From Ampullaceana balthica (Eukaryota; Mollusca; Gastropoda; Lymnaeidae): a stretch of DNA of 64,000 bases. Below the pieces are notes generated by a model. That model was given only the letters and a program-made list of their open reading frames with translations. It had not been told where the DNA came from and did no database searches. Shown in pieces: positions 12,230-32,000 of this stretch. Location: assembly GCA_944989445.1 (NCBI GenBank), contig CALYLW010000012.1, forward strand, positions 1-64,000, written 5' to 3'. The position numbers and the translations under genes are program-made. The stretch's first letter is position 1, and every line of letters begins with the position of its first letter.

Positions 12230-14453
12230 AAATTGTTAGGTGATCTATGAAGTTTGCCATACTCCGGTAAATTCCTTTGTAAATAATTTCAATGAATTCC
12301 TCTAAAAGTTTAAGACTATTTTTACACAATCGGTTAAAACATGCGATACTTACTAATTAGAAACGGGCCATCCTGTATTCGATAACTATTTGGTTAGATA
12401 AAAAAATATTTATTACAAAGTCTATGGTTCTTAAAGCAACCACACATAACAATAGAGGTTATTGAGAAATGGACAATGAGCGGTAAATACCCATGCCCTT
12501 GTCTCCACAGGTTGAAAGTAACGGAGTAGCGTTTTTTTTTAAAATAGTTCCTGAAACTTGCTCCTAAAAAATGATTGCTCACACTTCGTATCCCAATATG
12601 TTTAATTAAGCCCAACGAATCTTGCGACCTACTTGTAGCCGGGCAGTATTGACGTCAGCAGGTGCTCACATTCGAATGACGTTGAGGACTTGAACATATT
12701 TAAACATAGATCAAAGTAGAACATTAAACAGTTATTTCTCTCATTCTATCAGATAGGCATTGATTTTCAGGTGGCGCTCCTGGTGCATATCAATATGAAG
12801 TTGGTGTTTAAAGACAATGAAATATTACTTTCTTTGGTCACGTAACGTACTATCAGCCGTATTATCAGTCACAAAGACTTTCTCTCCTGCCTGCGAAGAA
12901 CAAAATGTTTATCTCCAGATTCTATTAGTAGGTGAAAATGTGAAACTCTGAAGATAAAACCAAAAAAACAAATAATTGAGGTTATCAGTGAAAGTCTTCG
13001 GCTTTTGTGAGATAAGGTAACATTGAGTACTAACTAATATATTCACTATTTGTTCACTTGAGTATACACAGTACTAACTAATACATTCACTATTTGTAAA
13101 CTTGAGTATGCACAGTTCACAGTACTAACTAATACATTCACCATTTGTCATTTTTAGTTCCCATAAAAAGAGTTTCGTATTTAAAGGGAAACGCATTAAA
13201 CAAATTAAGATGAATAATATGAAAGCCAAAAAAAAACATTTAATTCAATATTCTCCATATATTTTGTAACTCTGTTAGCTTGGCTCAACAAACGTCAGGG
13301 TTTTCTTGTCTCTGAATCTTGTGAAATTATTTTGACCAATTTTATCTGGGTGATAGGTAGAAAACGTTGACACGTACCAAACTGTCAGTTACTTTAGTGT
13401 TACTTGTTTCATGTTCGTGTTTCCGCGCCAAGACTTAAAGGTTTGTGACTGCCCTCAATGTTGACGTCTGCCGAATCATGAAGTTATAGTACACCAGTTG
13501 TAAAGGGGAGTTAACGCCGGTGAATGTTGAGACTGCAACATGACGATGGTGTCTTTCAATCCACGTAACAACATTCCCATGGTTAACACGTTTACCATTT
13601 TCCGCATCAAAATATCACTTTGCAGGCACGCTCATTTAAAACTTGTATTTAAAATTTCCCATAACCCTCACCGTTTCTATTAACCCCACTTGTCAATTTA
13701 TACTGTTGCTAACGTAATGAAATACCAGCACGCGAATGTATATATTTAAAGACAATCCACAGCTATAGTTTAAAGGTAAACACAGAACATAACAAGAGAG
13801 TGTTGGCATTAGTTTCATCGTCTCACACCTAAACTAAAACTAAACGGTTTTATCCTTTGACTCTAACCGACCTCCACCTATCTGTCACTACCTCCAAACA
13901 GAAATTCATTTATCACAAGATTATCTGGATAATTATATTTGTCGACATTGTCTTCGGTCTTTGTCACGTGTTTCGTATGAAAGTTCGGAAGCAATGGTCG
14001 CTTAGTAATGCTATTTTTTTAATATATTTTTTAAATTTTTTTATTTTAAAAAGAGTCCATATAAGATTTATAAGCAAAACTCTTCATTTTTACCAATTTG
14101 TTTACACAACCGTATGCATTTTTATTTATTGGTATAAGATTTATTCCAAAATGGCCAACAAACGGATCATAAACTAAGATTCGCTCTTGAACTAGATTAA
14201 AAGCGAAAATACTGCGCTCACGAATCCCAGGGATAAATGTTTGCTTGAAAGAAGAGTTCTTGGTGCATCGTCAGTTGAGCACCGCTGAACTATTTTAAAG
14301 AGAATCTGCTAGTGATGAATGAATGGCGGAAGTCTGCTCCGTTATGAATAACTTTGGTTGACATGTCGATATAATAATCCTTTCTTGTTTCATTTCTTAT
14401 ATTAAACGAAGTGGGGACATAATATTTGAATGCTGTTTAAAGAGAACTGTTCA
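12230..14453. other. intergenic region between genes C and B
   Basis: No splice-bounded exon, RNA gene or complete mobile element recognised. A roughly 60-bp imperfect duplication (ACTAACTAATACATTCACTA words) lies at about 13025-13155. The frame at 13857-14177 looks like chance AT-rich coding. Confidence 0.45.
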
Positions 14454-20954
<6,501 letters not shown>

Positions 20955-22338
20955 TTTCAAAAACAGTTTTTTTCTTTTACTCCTGCTCAGGTTACTCCAG
21001 AGCCCGGATGACCGTAAGAGCACTCAAAACTCTGATCTCCATGAGATTTAGTTCGTCACTACATAGATGCTGAAGTGCTAGTTTCTTAGGCTGCCAGACA
21101 ACCCGTTTTATCAGTTACCATTCCAGGTTAGCAACTAGAGGTAGGCCGAGGTTCTAAAGTTATGGTTATTAAATTATTAGATTTCGATTATCGTTACATT
21201 AGATGGTATCAATAATTCAGAACTTGGTTGCATTTATAGAAATTTCCCTTCGAAATTACATTAACAATCAGAGCCGTGAAATTATCCCGCTCGTTAAAAG
21301 TTTGGGAAAGTTATTGGTTATGGCAGAAAATTATTAGAGAAAAGGCCTCGGAATGCACGCAACACTTTACTGCATATTAAATTCTAATCATCGTGATTAT
21401 GGTTGTAACCAAGGTCATAATAACTTAATTTCCGACTAATATCCTATTGCTAGGATGTGTCGTCATACAAAAATTTGTTTCTGTGCGCTATTTAGAAACT
21501 AAAACTTACTTGGTCATACATAATTGAACTTAGACATGTCTATACTGCTAACTCAGTTTAAAATCAGCTGTAACTAAGATCTCTCTACCAAGTTTATTTT
21601 ACTTTTAAGATCACAGATATATTCTTAATGCTTGACTCTAAACTTTTTAAAACCCCTCCTCAAACAAAAAAAGTATATTTACATTCTCAAAATCTAACTC
21701 AATTCTTTTGATTAACATCTGTCCCGCTAGAAATGTTGGTTTGAAATGTCTTTTGAGTCAAAGATAATTTGAGGACCACTGCTCCTATCTTTTTGTCCAT
21801 TAAATCAAGGAGATTATAAATATCGGCAAATAATGTCACTTCCACCCGAAAGAGACGCTATTTGAAATTGGTGACGTGGATAAGCCATAAATATCCTCCT
21901 AAAATAGTGTCGACTATTTCATAATTATTATATTTCTTTTAAAACAAATTAAATACAAGCCCATGTGTAGATAAGAGAACCCCAAATACCATGAACTTAG
22001 AATAACAGGCGTTCGAATGTGAAGGTCGATGTACATTTGAAGAAATTTGACAACCTTATTGTGGCTTTAACGTGGGCTAGATCCCACGCCCCTCAGCTTG
22101 TGGAGCGAGCGCACTATCAATATGTAAACAGTTTGTAACTGATGATTTTATAAAATGTTATTCGATGATAAAAAATTATAATGTACCAGATATTCATGCA
22201 CTTTTAGCATTTAAGTGTTTTTTATCTTTATGTCTATCAAGTGGTGTATTAGATTAAATTTGTCTTGTCTTTCCTAGTTAGAGTTAATTCGCTTATGTAT
22301 CATTACTACATTTCTCTTTGTTCCCTTATCCCCTAGTG
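20955..22338. other. upstream of gene B; mostly no feature recognised
   Basis: Candidate promoter region of gene B on the minus strand. No TATA motif is visible near 20985. The rest is AT-rich intergenic sequence, apart from the SINE fragment at 22060-22125. Confidence 0.4.
22060..22125 (-). repeat. SINE family S2 fragment
   Basis: The reverse complement of the S2 head at 4256-4330, including GGCTAGATCCCACGCCCCTC (the box B-like hairpin), then GAGCGAGCGCACTATC. Only the first part of the repeat is present. Confidence 0.55.
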
Positions 22339-25301
22339 CAGCGGTCGGGAAACCATGGCTCGCGAGCCATATATGGCTCTTTTGATGGGTGCATCTGGCT
22401 CGCAGAAAAATGTTCATTACAAAGAAAAAATGTTTATTCAGACTGGTTTGATCTAAATAATTATTGGGAGAGAATCCTTTAGTATTTTTTTTTAATTTTA
22501 AAGAAAAAAAAACTCTTCAAGTCAATAACCGTATTAATTATTTTCTAATTTTATGGCTTACATAAAACAAATTCTTGAAAGTTTCGAAGCGGGAAAATAT
22601 TTGGAGGCTGCATGTTGGTTGACCAATCAATTCTATCCGAATAGTAATGAGGAGAGCCATACGTGATAGAATACATAATATAGTCAATGTTAGGGGTTAG
22701 TAACCTTAGGACTTAGATTGCTATTTAAGGGAGAGACATGTTGAAATTCGGGATCAAAGTGATCGCAGTGATTTATGTGGAAAAGTGGCAAAACTACATT
22801 GTTCAAGTTGGGTTGCTGTATATTGCTTTCGAAAATAGCGAACGATGTGTGCATGTGTAAAAGGGTCAGCACAACTAATTTTAGAAACCTTTTTTGACAA
22901 GATGACTAAAAGAAGCAAAGACGATGAGTATCGTACTTTTCAGCAGGAATGGACGGAGGAATTTGCCTTTATGGAGAGAACGGGTTCTGCAGTGTTTTTA
23001 ATGAGCAGTGATAAAATTACTTCTATGAAACGGTCAAATGTAAAGCGGCGCTTCGAGACACGACTTGTGCATTGAGATATCCTGCGGGAGACAGCCAGAA
23101 GAAAGCATGTCAAGAATTGCTATCAAGAGTCCAAGTTGGTCAGCAGGAAATCCGTGTTTGGACCCAAAAAGGTGATTGGAATTCGGCTAGCTTTGCTGGT
23201 GCTTTAGCTATTGTAAGAAACGGAAAGCCATTCACAGATGGGGAGTATGCCAAAGCATTCATGCTTGATGTTGCCAATGAACTTTTCGATGACTTTTCCA
23301 ATAAGTACAAAATAATTAAACGGATAAAAGAAATGTCTCTGTCGGCAAGAACTCTTCACTATACTGTAGCATCATGATGTCAAATCAAATTGAGGAAATG
23401 CAAGTGAAGGACATAAATGCGGCACCGTTTCCCTCTCTCGCTTTGGGTGAGTCAACAGACGTCAGTAGTTTATCCCAGTTCATCTTGGTTGCAAGGTATG
23501 TTGTCGTGAAATATTACATGAGGAAAGTCTTGCTGTTTTGTCTATGAAGGGCACAACAAGAGGGCGGGATTTATTCGAGTCCTTCACTGAGTTTGGTAAA
23601 GAAAAAAATCTACCGATGGATAAACTTGTTTCGGTATGCACTGATAGTGCTCCGTGCATGGTGGGGAAAAACAGGGGATTTGTCGCTCTTCTTTGTGAGC
23701 ATGAAAACAGACGCATCGTAAGATTTCATTGCACCCTACATCAGGAGGCGCTTTGTTCTCAGATGTCGCTGGAGGTTCGGGCAGGCAACTTTATTGTTGC
23801 TCGAGAATTAAATGATCGCCAGTTTAAAACACTGCTTGATGAGGTTGGAATAATTATCCTGGTCTGCTTCTGCACAGCAACGTAGGGGGAAAGTGCTCAG
23901 CCGATTTGTGGCTTGTCTGAGCGAAATCAGGACTTGGCTTGAAATGAAGAATGTCGAGCATCCCGAGTTAGCTGATACTAAATGGCTCCTGAAGTTTTAT
24001 TATCTCGTAGACATGACTGAACATCTAAGTCAGCTCAATGTGAAAATGCAAGGCGTTGCACATACAATCTTGTCCCTGCAACAAGCAGTGTTTGCATTTG
24101 AAAACAAGCTAGAACTCTTCATCGCCGACATTGAAACAGGTCGTTTACTACACTTTGAAAAACTGGGAGAGTTCTAAGATACGTGCACATCAAGTGACCC
24201 TGCTCTACATCTTAATATTCAGCAGCTAGCAGGCTTCACGTCCAATCTCCTGCAGTCATTTAAATTAAAGAGCGCTAGGGAGAATTTCGCGAGCACACCC
24301 GTCTTTTTAAGTTCATCACGAGTATGCCGTGGACAGCACTGACCTGAGTTGCATCCCCGGTGTCTCCGTCAGAGATGTTGAGCTCCAAGCTGCTTACCTG
24401 AAGGCCTCAGACATGTGCATGCATACGTTCAAGTCACTGAATGAAGATTTGGAAAGACTTGCACAACACTTGTCAAAACTTGGAACGCGCTACCCGTCAC
24501 ATACTACACACTGCAGCGTGTGAGTATTGCTATAGGCCTTGTCATAATATGGCGGAGAGCTATTAATAGAAATATTGGGGTTTTATTTATCTTTTTTAAG
24601 GACAGATTTCATAAAAATTTAATAAAAGATACGAGTCAATATGTAAATGTAGGTATATTGAGAAGGCTGTATTTTGTCAGCTATTTGTTAATTCTTCGTT
24701 AATTTAAGACAGCAAATTGGACTTGCAAAAGGAAAAAAGTTTCGTAATTTTACTATGCTAACAATTTTGAGAACATAGTGATTCGACTGTATTTATGCTT
24801 CAAAACATTGTTCCACTAAAATGTAATCTAAAAATAGAACATTACTCATTGAGCTATGACGTTTTTCGGCTTTAGAAATGACCATCCCTATACTGACAAT
24901 GTTTGGCTCTACGTATGCATGCAAGCAGTCTTTCTCACATCTAAAGAACATCAAGACCAACCACCGATCACATTTAACGGATGGAAGTCTCAACGCCTGC
25001 ATGAAGCTTAACCTCACCATGTATCAACCAGATTACAAAGTCATTAGCAAATCCATGCAGCACCATAAGTCGCATTAATGGTAAGTAATAACTATTATTG
25101 ATTTGTTTAGCAACAGCATGACAGTGTTATTAAAAAGATTTCAGAGCCATAAATATTGTGCTTTTAGAGTTGAAATTACACAAAATACACACATTTACTT
25201 GAATTTTTAGTTTTAATAAATATGTATGGCTCTCACAGAATTACTTTTCCAAATATGTGGTGTTTTATGGCTCTCTCATACAAAAAGTTTCCCGACCCCT
25301 G
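22339..25301 (+). mobile_element. complete but degenerate hAT transposon
   Basis: Terminal inverted repeats are CAGCGGTCGGGAAAC (22339) and GTTTCCCGACCCCTG (ending 25301). They are flanked by a perfect 8-bp direct repeat CCCTAGTG at 22331-22338 and 25302-25309. Eight bases is the hAT target-duplication length. GGCTC words follow both termini. The interior carries the broken transposase described separately. Confidence 0.9.
22845..25078 (+). pseudogene. hAT transposase remnant (GTF2IRD2-like type)
   Basis: The coding sequence is scattered over frames at 22845-23075, 23072-23377, 23538-23885, 23893-24177, 24329-24523 and 24878-25078, so frameshifts and stops have broken it. Recognisable parts in order are an N-terminal RTFQQEW region, the middle segment VCTDSAPCMVGKNRGF (a hAT core), and the C-terminal FGSTYACKQSFSHLKNIK. 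That last motif is the typical hAT dimerisation region seen in transposases related to the domesticated GTF2IRD2 proteins. About 350 bp between 24523 and 24878 do not fit the family and may be an insertion. No active product is expected. Confidence 0.85.
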
Positions 25302-25918
25302 CCCTAGTGTCTAGGTTTAATGATTAAACTAACAGTGTTACTATTTGTCAATTTTGAATGTTCTCCAGTAAGAAATCTAGCAGCTCTTTTTTTTCTAAAT
25401 TCTATTTCATTTATGTTTTTTCTTTACTGGATGAGACCCACACAGAAGATGCACATTCTAGTGCAAACTTCTTGCGAAATTAAAATTTTATTCTGCTTAT
25501 GTTAATAGAATAAACAATGGTAAATATCTATTTTTAAAAAGTGTTCAATTTTAAGGAAAAAAAATATACAAATCAAATTTGATTTTTAAATGATAATTAA
25601 ATTATAAGATTTCGACCTGATAACCCGATTAATAAAGACAAGAAGATAACAGAAAATTAATGTTTAAGTTTTTTTATAAACATTATTTATTTCCCAATCT
25701 TTTGTGTAGTTCTATGGCAAACTTCAAAGTTTATTCTGTATAAGCGGTAATATTACTTTATAAAATTATTTTACTTTTATTAAGAGTCAAAGTGGCTTTA
25801 TAACATGAGCGCAGGTGCTAATGTTTGGTTCTGACTATACTTTGTTGTTTAATGTTCGCATAGTCTCGCCATCACTGTAGAGTAGAGAATAGTTTATACA
25901 GCCTTCCAACCAAACAGA

Positions 25919-25926
25919 TGACGTCA
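25919..25926. promoter_or_regulatory. CRE-like palindrome upstream of the Ig gene
   Basis: Perfect TGACGTCA about 100 bp upstream of the Ig-gene start codon, with a related AACGTCAC near 25953. TGACGTCA is the known CREB/ATF site. An 8-bp site may occur by chance, so its role is inferred from position only. Confidence 0.3.
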
Positions 25927-26027
25927 ATTACAAGTACTTAAATTGAAGGAAAACGTCACCATGTATTTTTAGTTTCGAAAATCAACGTAGTTTAAAAAAA
26001 AACCTGCTTCCTATAGAAAGGAAAGAA

Positions 26028-29000
26028 ATGAATCTCTTTTTGTTTATTTCTACCATTTATTTTGGTGCAAATATGGTAAGAAATCTTAGAATTGTTTCTG
26101 ATAATAACTCCAGTTCATTTGTGTTAAGTGCACTAAATAATGAGCAAAATGAAGAAACTATACATTCCTACATAACATACTCAAGATTTGATCAAAGTTG
26201 ATACAAAGAAGAAAACTGTATACGATTGCAAATTGATCCTTATGTATGTAAGTAATTTTCGCGAAAGATTCACTCAGATTGGGTTTCTGCAATTGCATTC
26301 AGAGAAAGGGCAAAACTAGAACTCTCACTTATGCGAACGAAAAATTATAGAGCCTTTTCGCGCAAATTACTACACAAGTTTTCATAGCTTTACTTGTGCA
26401 ATTTCTTCTTCTTACTGGATCAAGTTTGATTCGTTAACATTTAACATTCACTAACATTTAATAACTATATTCGCATGTGTTCAGGAATTAATAGTAAAAT
26501 GTTAAAAAGCCAGCTCAATCTCTTGGAAACAAATTGATTGACAAACGTAAGAAGTAAATAATGGATTATCTCCATTGCATACATTTACTCTCAGCCTGCT
26601 GTGGAGATAGTCCAATAAGTTACTTTGAGGCAATAAAATATTTTCACTATTTAAAAGCTATTTAAGATAAATTCAATAAATCTATAATGTACGTAATTAG
26701 CGTGTCTAAAAACAAATTAATTTAAATAATAAAACTCAAAGATACATGCACTATAATATCCCTACAGCCGTAAATAATTTCACATTTGGGTATATTTTCA
26801 TGTAATACAAATTTCTTTATAAGATGCTATAAAATTTTCCCCGGGTTCTTTGCCCTCTTGATATCAACTCACATTTCAAATGTTCCGCATACCTCTTTGT
26901 CTCTCGTCCCTCAGGTCATAGGAGCACTGGACATTTTGGACAGGCCAAATGTGATGGTAGGAGATCCCTTCTCTGTCGTCTGCGATCACCTTCGTTGCGA
27001 CAACCTGCCGACCGACCTCGTCGGCTTCTCTGAACTTAACATCGCCAAAAACATGTCAAACAGCGACGGCACAACGAAGATGGAGCTTTTTGCTAGCGTT
27101 ACGCAGGACGGTGCCAAAACCAATGCCACACATACTGCATATATCCTCAACAAGGTGATATTGAAATCATGTCTTATATTTAAATAAATCATTTTAAGTA
27201 GTATGTAAAGTGGGCATTAAAAATGCACGACAGATTACAGAGGGAGCGACGTATACATTCAATAAAAATACATTTTGATGGGGAAGTCAATTGTTTGTTT
27301 TTTTTAGGTTGCCTAAGTCGTGATCTAGTTAGTTTAATAAAAATTGTGTTTTGTACACTCAGGTCCTGTAAATTGACTTGTGCTTATAAAAAAAAATTTA
27401 ATGAAACAATAGAGTCATATTTAAAATTAATTATTTTTATCTGAATACTTTGATTCGTGTTATGGTTTGAAAACTAAAATTATCCTTCTTCTACTACAAG
27501 TTATTTCCTCTTAACTTCATGGTAAGGTCATCCCATTTCTATTGGCTTAACCGAACAATAGGAAACACTAGTTAAATGAAAGTTGAAACGATAAACACCA
27601 ACCCATTCACCTGTTATGTCTAATCTTGAATTTTTATTAGAGTTTTGAGTGTGTTGATATTGTGTAGGTTTTCCTGGTTTGTTCAGTCAAACATTCCACG
27701 CCGTGATTACAGACGGGAAGAACGAAGATTTTTATGACTTCGATTTTGCGTATGGAAAAGAGAGTCGTCTATCTGAGTGATCTATTATATTGATGTTGTG
27801 TTATATTTCCAAGTTTGAAATTCATGCCTTATGTATTTATATAATTTAGTATAGAAAAAAGAATCGTTTGTAGTTTTTACTTTATGAACGCATTTCATTG
27901 TCTGAAATTCCCAAAATTGGATTTTTAAAGATAGTGATTTGGTCATTTACATTGTTTTAATTCCATTGTTTAATTCATTTCCAGCATTATCCCGTTGATC
28001 GGAACATGAGCGCCATGTATCTGAGTAATGACCGCATTGACAACCGCGTGGCCATGAACTTGACTCTGCACGTGCTGGACACAATGCTGGAGGACAGCGG
28101 CTTGTACGTGTGTACGCTTAGCTACCATCATAGCGGCGACAAATCTGAGTGTCAAGCCTATGGGACGCTCACGGTTACGTGTAAGTTCGTGCGAACATTT
28201 TCACTCATGGGTATTGAAATAATTTAAAACTTGGAGACCGTTCAATAGAAATAATCAGCCTTGTTCATTAATACGCATTTTTTAAATGTTTATATGGCTG
28301 GGTGAAGCCATCCCTACTGGACTGCTTGGATTTTACCGCAGCTAAGTGTTTTTTATTATTATTTCGTGTTATTCGTTTCATGTGCGTACTATTTGTCCGT
28401 TGAGGAAGGCTCTTTGCCGAAACGTTCGCTGTTGTGTTACGTCTTGTCAGGCCTACTAATACCCTGTTTTTTATATTATAAATTTACCTATTTAAAAGCC
28501 TTATTGCAGTCTCACCCCCATTACTTTATTTACTGGGTGAAGAAAGCGTATAAAACACGGAATAATGTACAAAATGTTTACTGGTATAGCGTTGCTTTAT
28601 TCACAAAAATGTGTACTCGCTAAGCGTTACTTTATAACACGAACATGTACACTTGCTTGGCTTTCCATGTACACACACAAATGAGTAGTCGCTTGGCTTT
28701 TCTTTGTACACACGCACGTGTACTCGTTTAGCTTACCTCTGTACACACACAAATGTGCATTTGCTATGCTACGCCCAAGTCTGATGTACACATTAGCTGT
28801 AACTGCACACTTGATAATATTTCAGTATAGTCTAGTTAACATTTTATATCAATATAGAAAATAAAGCGTGCTTACTAAATAAACGCACTATTTAACAAAC
28901 ACCTGGTCTCTTTCTGGTTAGCGCTTGATTTCGTTTCTATCTAAAAGACACCGTTGATATTTGAACGGAAGACAACAACGTCTGTAAAATTAGGTAAAGA

Positions 29001-32000
29001 GTGTCAACTTTTAAAGAATCAGTCATTTGGTCAACTTTTTGTCTCCATCTATTTCTGGAGTCTCGTAAGTTTAGAGACTTAAATGTTATACTTTTCAAGC
29101 ATTGGGAAAATTAGAAAGCTAATATTGGCTAAAACAAAACATCTAGATGTAAAACAAGAATTTTTAGCTCAACGATAAAACTGCAGATATCACTGTCGAT
29201 GAAATTAGTAATGGCCAGTCATATTGATGAAAAAAAACAACAAAATTACACTTCTCTTTGGAACTTTATGAAAAAATACTTTAACATTTACTTATTCAAT
29301 AACTTTAACACGTTTGCTTATCTGCAGCTCAGATGAATGCGACCATGAAAGAACCACCAGGAGGTTTGTGCTGTAATAAAGTTTCTGCTTTCATGAATTA
29401 ATTGATTTTGCTTTTTTTAAATTTATCTTTTTAAATTAAAAACTACGTATATCAAACTAGAAATTATAGATAATCGATTCTGAGTTTATAGCCTATTACA
29501 AATTCTTCCCTTTTTGTTTTTTAGAATTGGAGGGGGCGGGGGGGGACATGATGATTCAGTGGCCTGCGGGCTAGGCTGGCATACCAAGGGTCAGAGGCGT
29601 TGGGGGGGGGGAATAAAGGCGGTTAGGCATAAGTGATACACAATAAATCCCCTCGCAGCCGTGGCCTGTGAACGCTGCTTCACTTGCCAACAGGCCTGCG
29701 TGATCTTTGCGTTCTGATAAAGAGCATAGGATGCAAATGTCTTCTACACAGAAGGAGCAGTGTAATGTATTTTAAAAGAAAAAACTGTTTATATTCCTTT
29801 CTCTCTGTATACCCCTTTACTTACACGCCGTGTTTCCAATGCTATCACACCATTGTATTTTACGGGTAAATAACTAACGAATCACCACCATGAGTTATTG
29901 AAGTGGCTTACATGTGTTTATAGTTAGCTACCATAGCGATGTCAATAGGTTGATCTATTTCATGGTTTACTCTTGTGTTCTTTTAAACTAGTTCGGCGCC
30001 AAAAGGGGAGAGGGGGTTGGGGGGAATGCCTAGTGATAGAACGATAAACCAACTAAAAACCTTAATAATCCCACTTCGGTCAGCTTACGAACATCACATA
30101 TAAACTACTATTAGACATAGATATTTTAAAATATTTAGATGTAAGATAAAAAAGAACCATTTCTCATCATAAAATTTTTACTTGTCTTCAGAGCCGGCTC
30201 AGACGACATCAGGAAAAGCTGAGGCGACTACACAAGGTTTGTCTGTTGTTTGTTTAATGTATTTGTTTGGTGATGGAACAGTGCATATTAAATGTTTATA
30301 TTTGGTTATGTCTATAATTTAAAAAAAACAGGATTAAGGGCCGTGGCTAGTATATATGTATATTACGAAAAAGCCACCGGAAAGAGACACAAAACTCCAA
30401 GATCAGTTTGTTTGTGAGCAGCACTGTACGGTGGTCGAGTGGCAGCGCACTGGACTGTCGTACCGATGGTCACGGGTTCGAATCTGTGTGAAGGCAAGGC
30501 TTTGTTCCCGGGGCCTAGGGCGTCCCTGAGTCACCCCGCTCCGAATGGGTACCTAACACTACATGTAGTTAGGCGGCTGGGTAATGCGTGGAACCCACAA
30601 AGCCGTGGCCTGTGATTGCTGCATCACTTGCCAACAGATCATCTGTCATTGTCTGTGGACGCAACTATCTTCTGCATAGAAGGAGCGTCTGTATAGATAA
30701 GATAAGATAAGCAAGGTAGGGGCCATCCATAAATGACGTCACGCACTTAGGGAGAAAGGGGTCACACATTTTGGACGATCTGTGACGAGGTGTGTAGGAA
30801 CTGTGGCGTCGCATCAAAACGCACAACTTTGAATAAAAGTTCCGATTAAATATTTGATTGCTTACAATTTTGTTAATCACGTTCTTCATGGGTTGCGGGT
30901 GTTACGATATTAGAATCCAGCCTCACACTAAATGCATGCTTAAATGGCAATAATGTGATTTGAAACATGCTTATTTTCAAATAGAAAATACAGCTTTATT
31001 TTGGAAGGGCAGCGCAAAACTTTGTAACGTCATATCGCAGGGGTTCTAACTTTTTGTGACGACGTGTGACGAGGACGTGGGAAGGGGGGGGGGTAAAAAA
31101 CGGCCAAAATAGTGTCACGTCACTTATGGACTGCCCCTGTGGCAGATTCTGGGCATGGTAGCCTTACAACAACTTATGAGTCTGTGGGTTCCCAGACTCA
31201 AGATTAGCAATGCTTAAAACCATAATAAAGTCTGTGATGGTTTATGTAGCAGAGACATGTGAAGAACACCACTGCCGAGAACATTAAGAGAATCCAGCCC
31301 TTTATTAATAACGAGCAACCAAGCCCGTCCAAGGACGTTCCGCCACCGTTCGGTGGCATGTTGTAACTCCCCTTCAACAGCCGTCTCGACATACATACAT
31401 GTGCATCACGTCAAAAATACTATTCATCATAGTTAAAATAAATAACTCGTAAAAACAGAGCTTTTGACTATATAAATCCCAACGCGCATAACTCAAAATA
31501 AAGTCTTGGAAGAAATACTGCACCAAAAATAGCTCGTTTTGAACGTCCGCGTAAACTTGATATGATTGGCTGTAGGAGTCATGTGTGTTTGAGAGACCAA
31601 TCGCTATAGATGACGGGACACAACTTAGCCATTTATTATATAGGATTGCCTACGACAGTTTTTCGGGATTCACTGACCGCCTGACAGAATCAGCAGCCTG
31701 GGACTGTGGCAGTGTACAAGGTAGAAGGTGATATAAATTAGAGGTCCTCCAGAGACGTTGGTGATGGATAGCAATACTCTTAACGAAAACCTGCTTCAAA
31801 CGAGACACACCCTTAACCGGAACCCACAAGGAAAACGGAAAAGAGGCCACACAAGAAACACTTGGCGCCGATATGTGAATGCAAACATTAAAAACTGCCA
31901 TGCCTGGGAGATGCTGTAGACTGTAGAGACTAGTCACAGGATACATAGAGAGCAATTTTCATTCCTTGAAAGGACCACAGATGTCGACGATGATGGACTG

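Noticed and set aside
13857..14177. 106-codon hydrophobic plus-strand frame
   Set aside because: AT-rich sequence gives chance Ile/Phe-rich peptides; no homologous motif or start context.
27970..28155. Minus-strand frame opposite the Ig exon
   Set aside because: Shadow of exon 3 of the Ig gene, which has canonical splice sites and the DSGLYVC motif on the plus strand.
30428..30500. Functional tRNA gene
   Set aside because: Box A and box B are present but no clear cloverleaf with paired acceptor stem forms, and the sequence continues into a SINE body and LINE-type tail.
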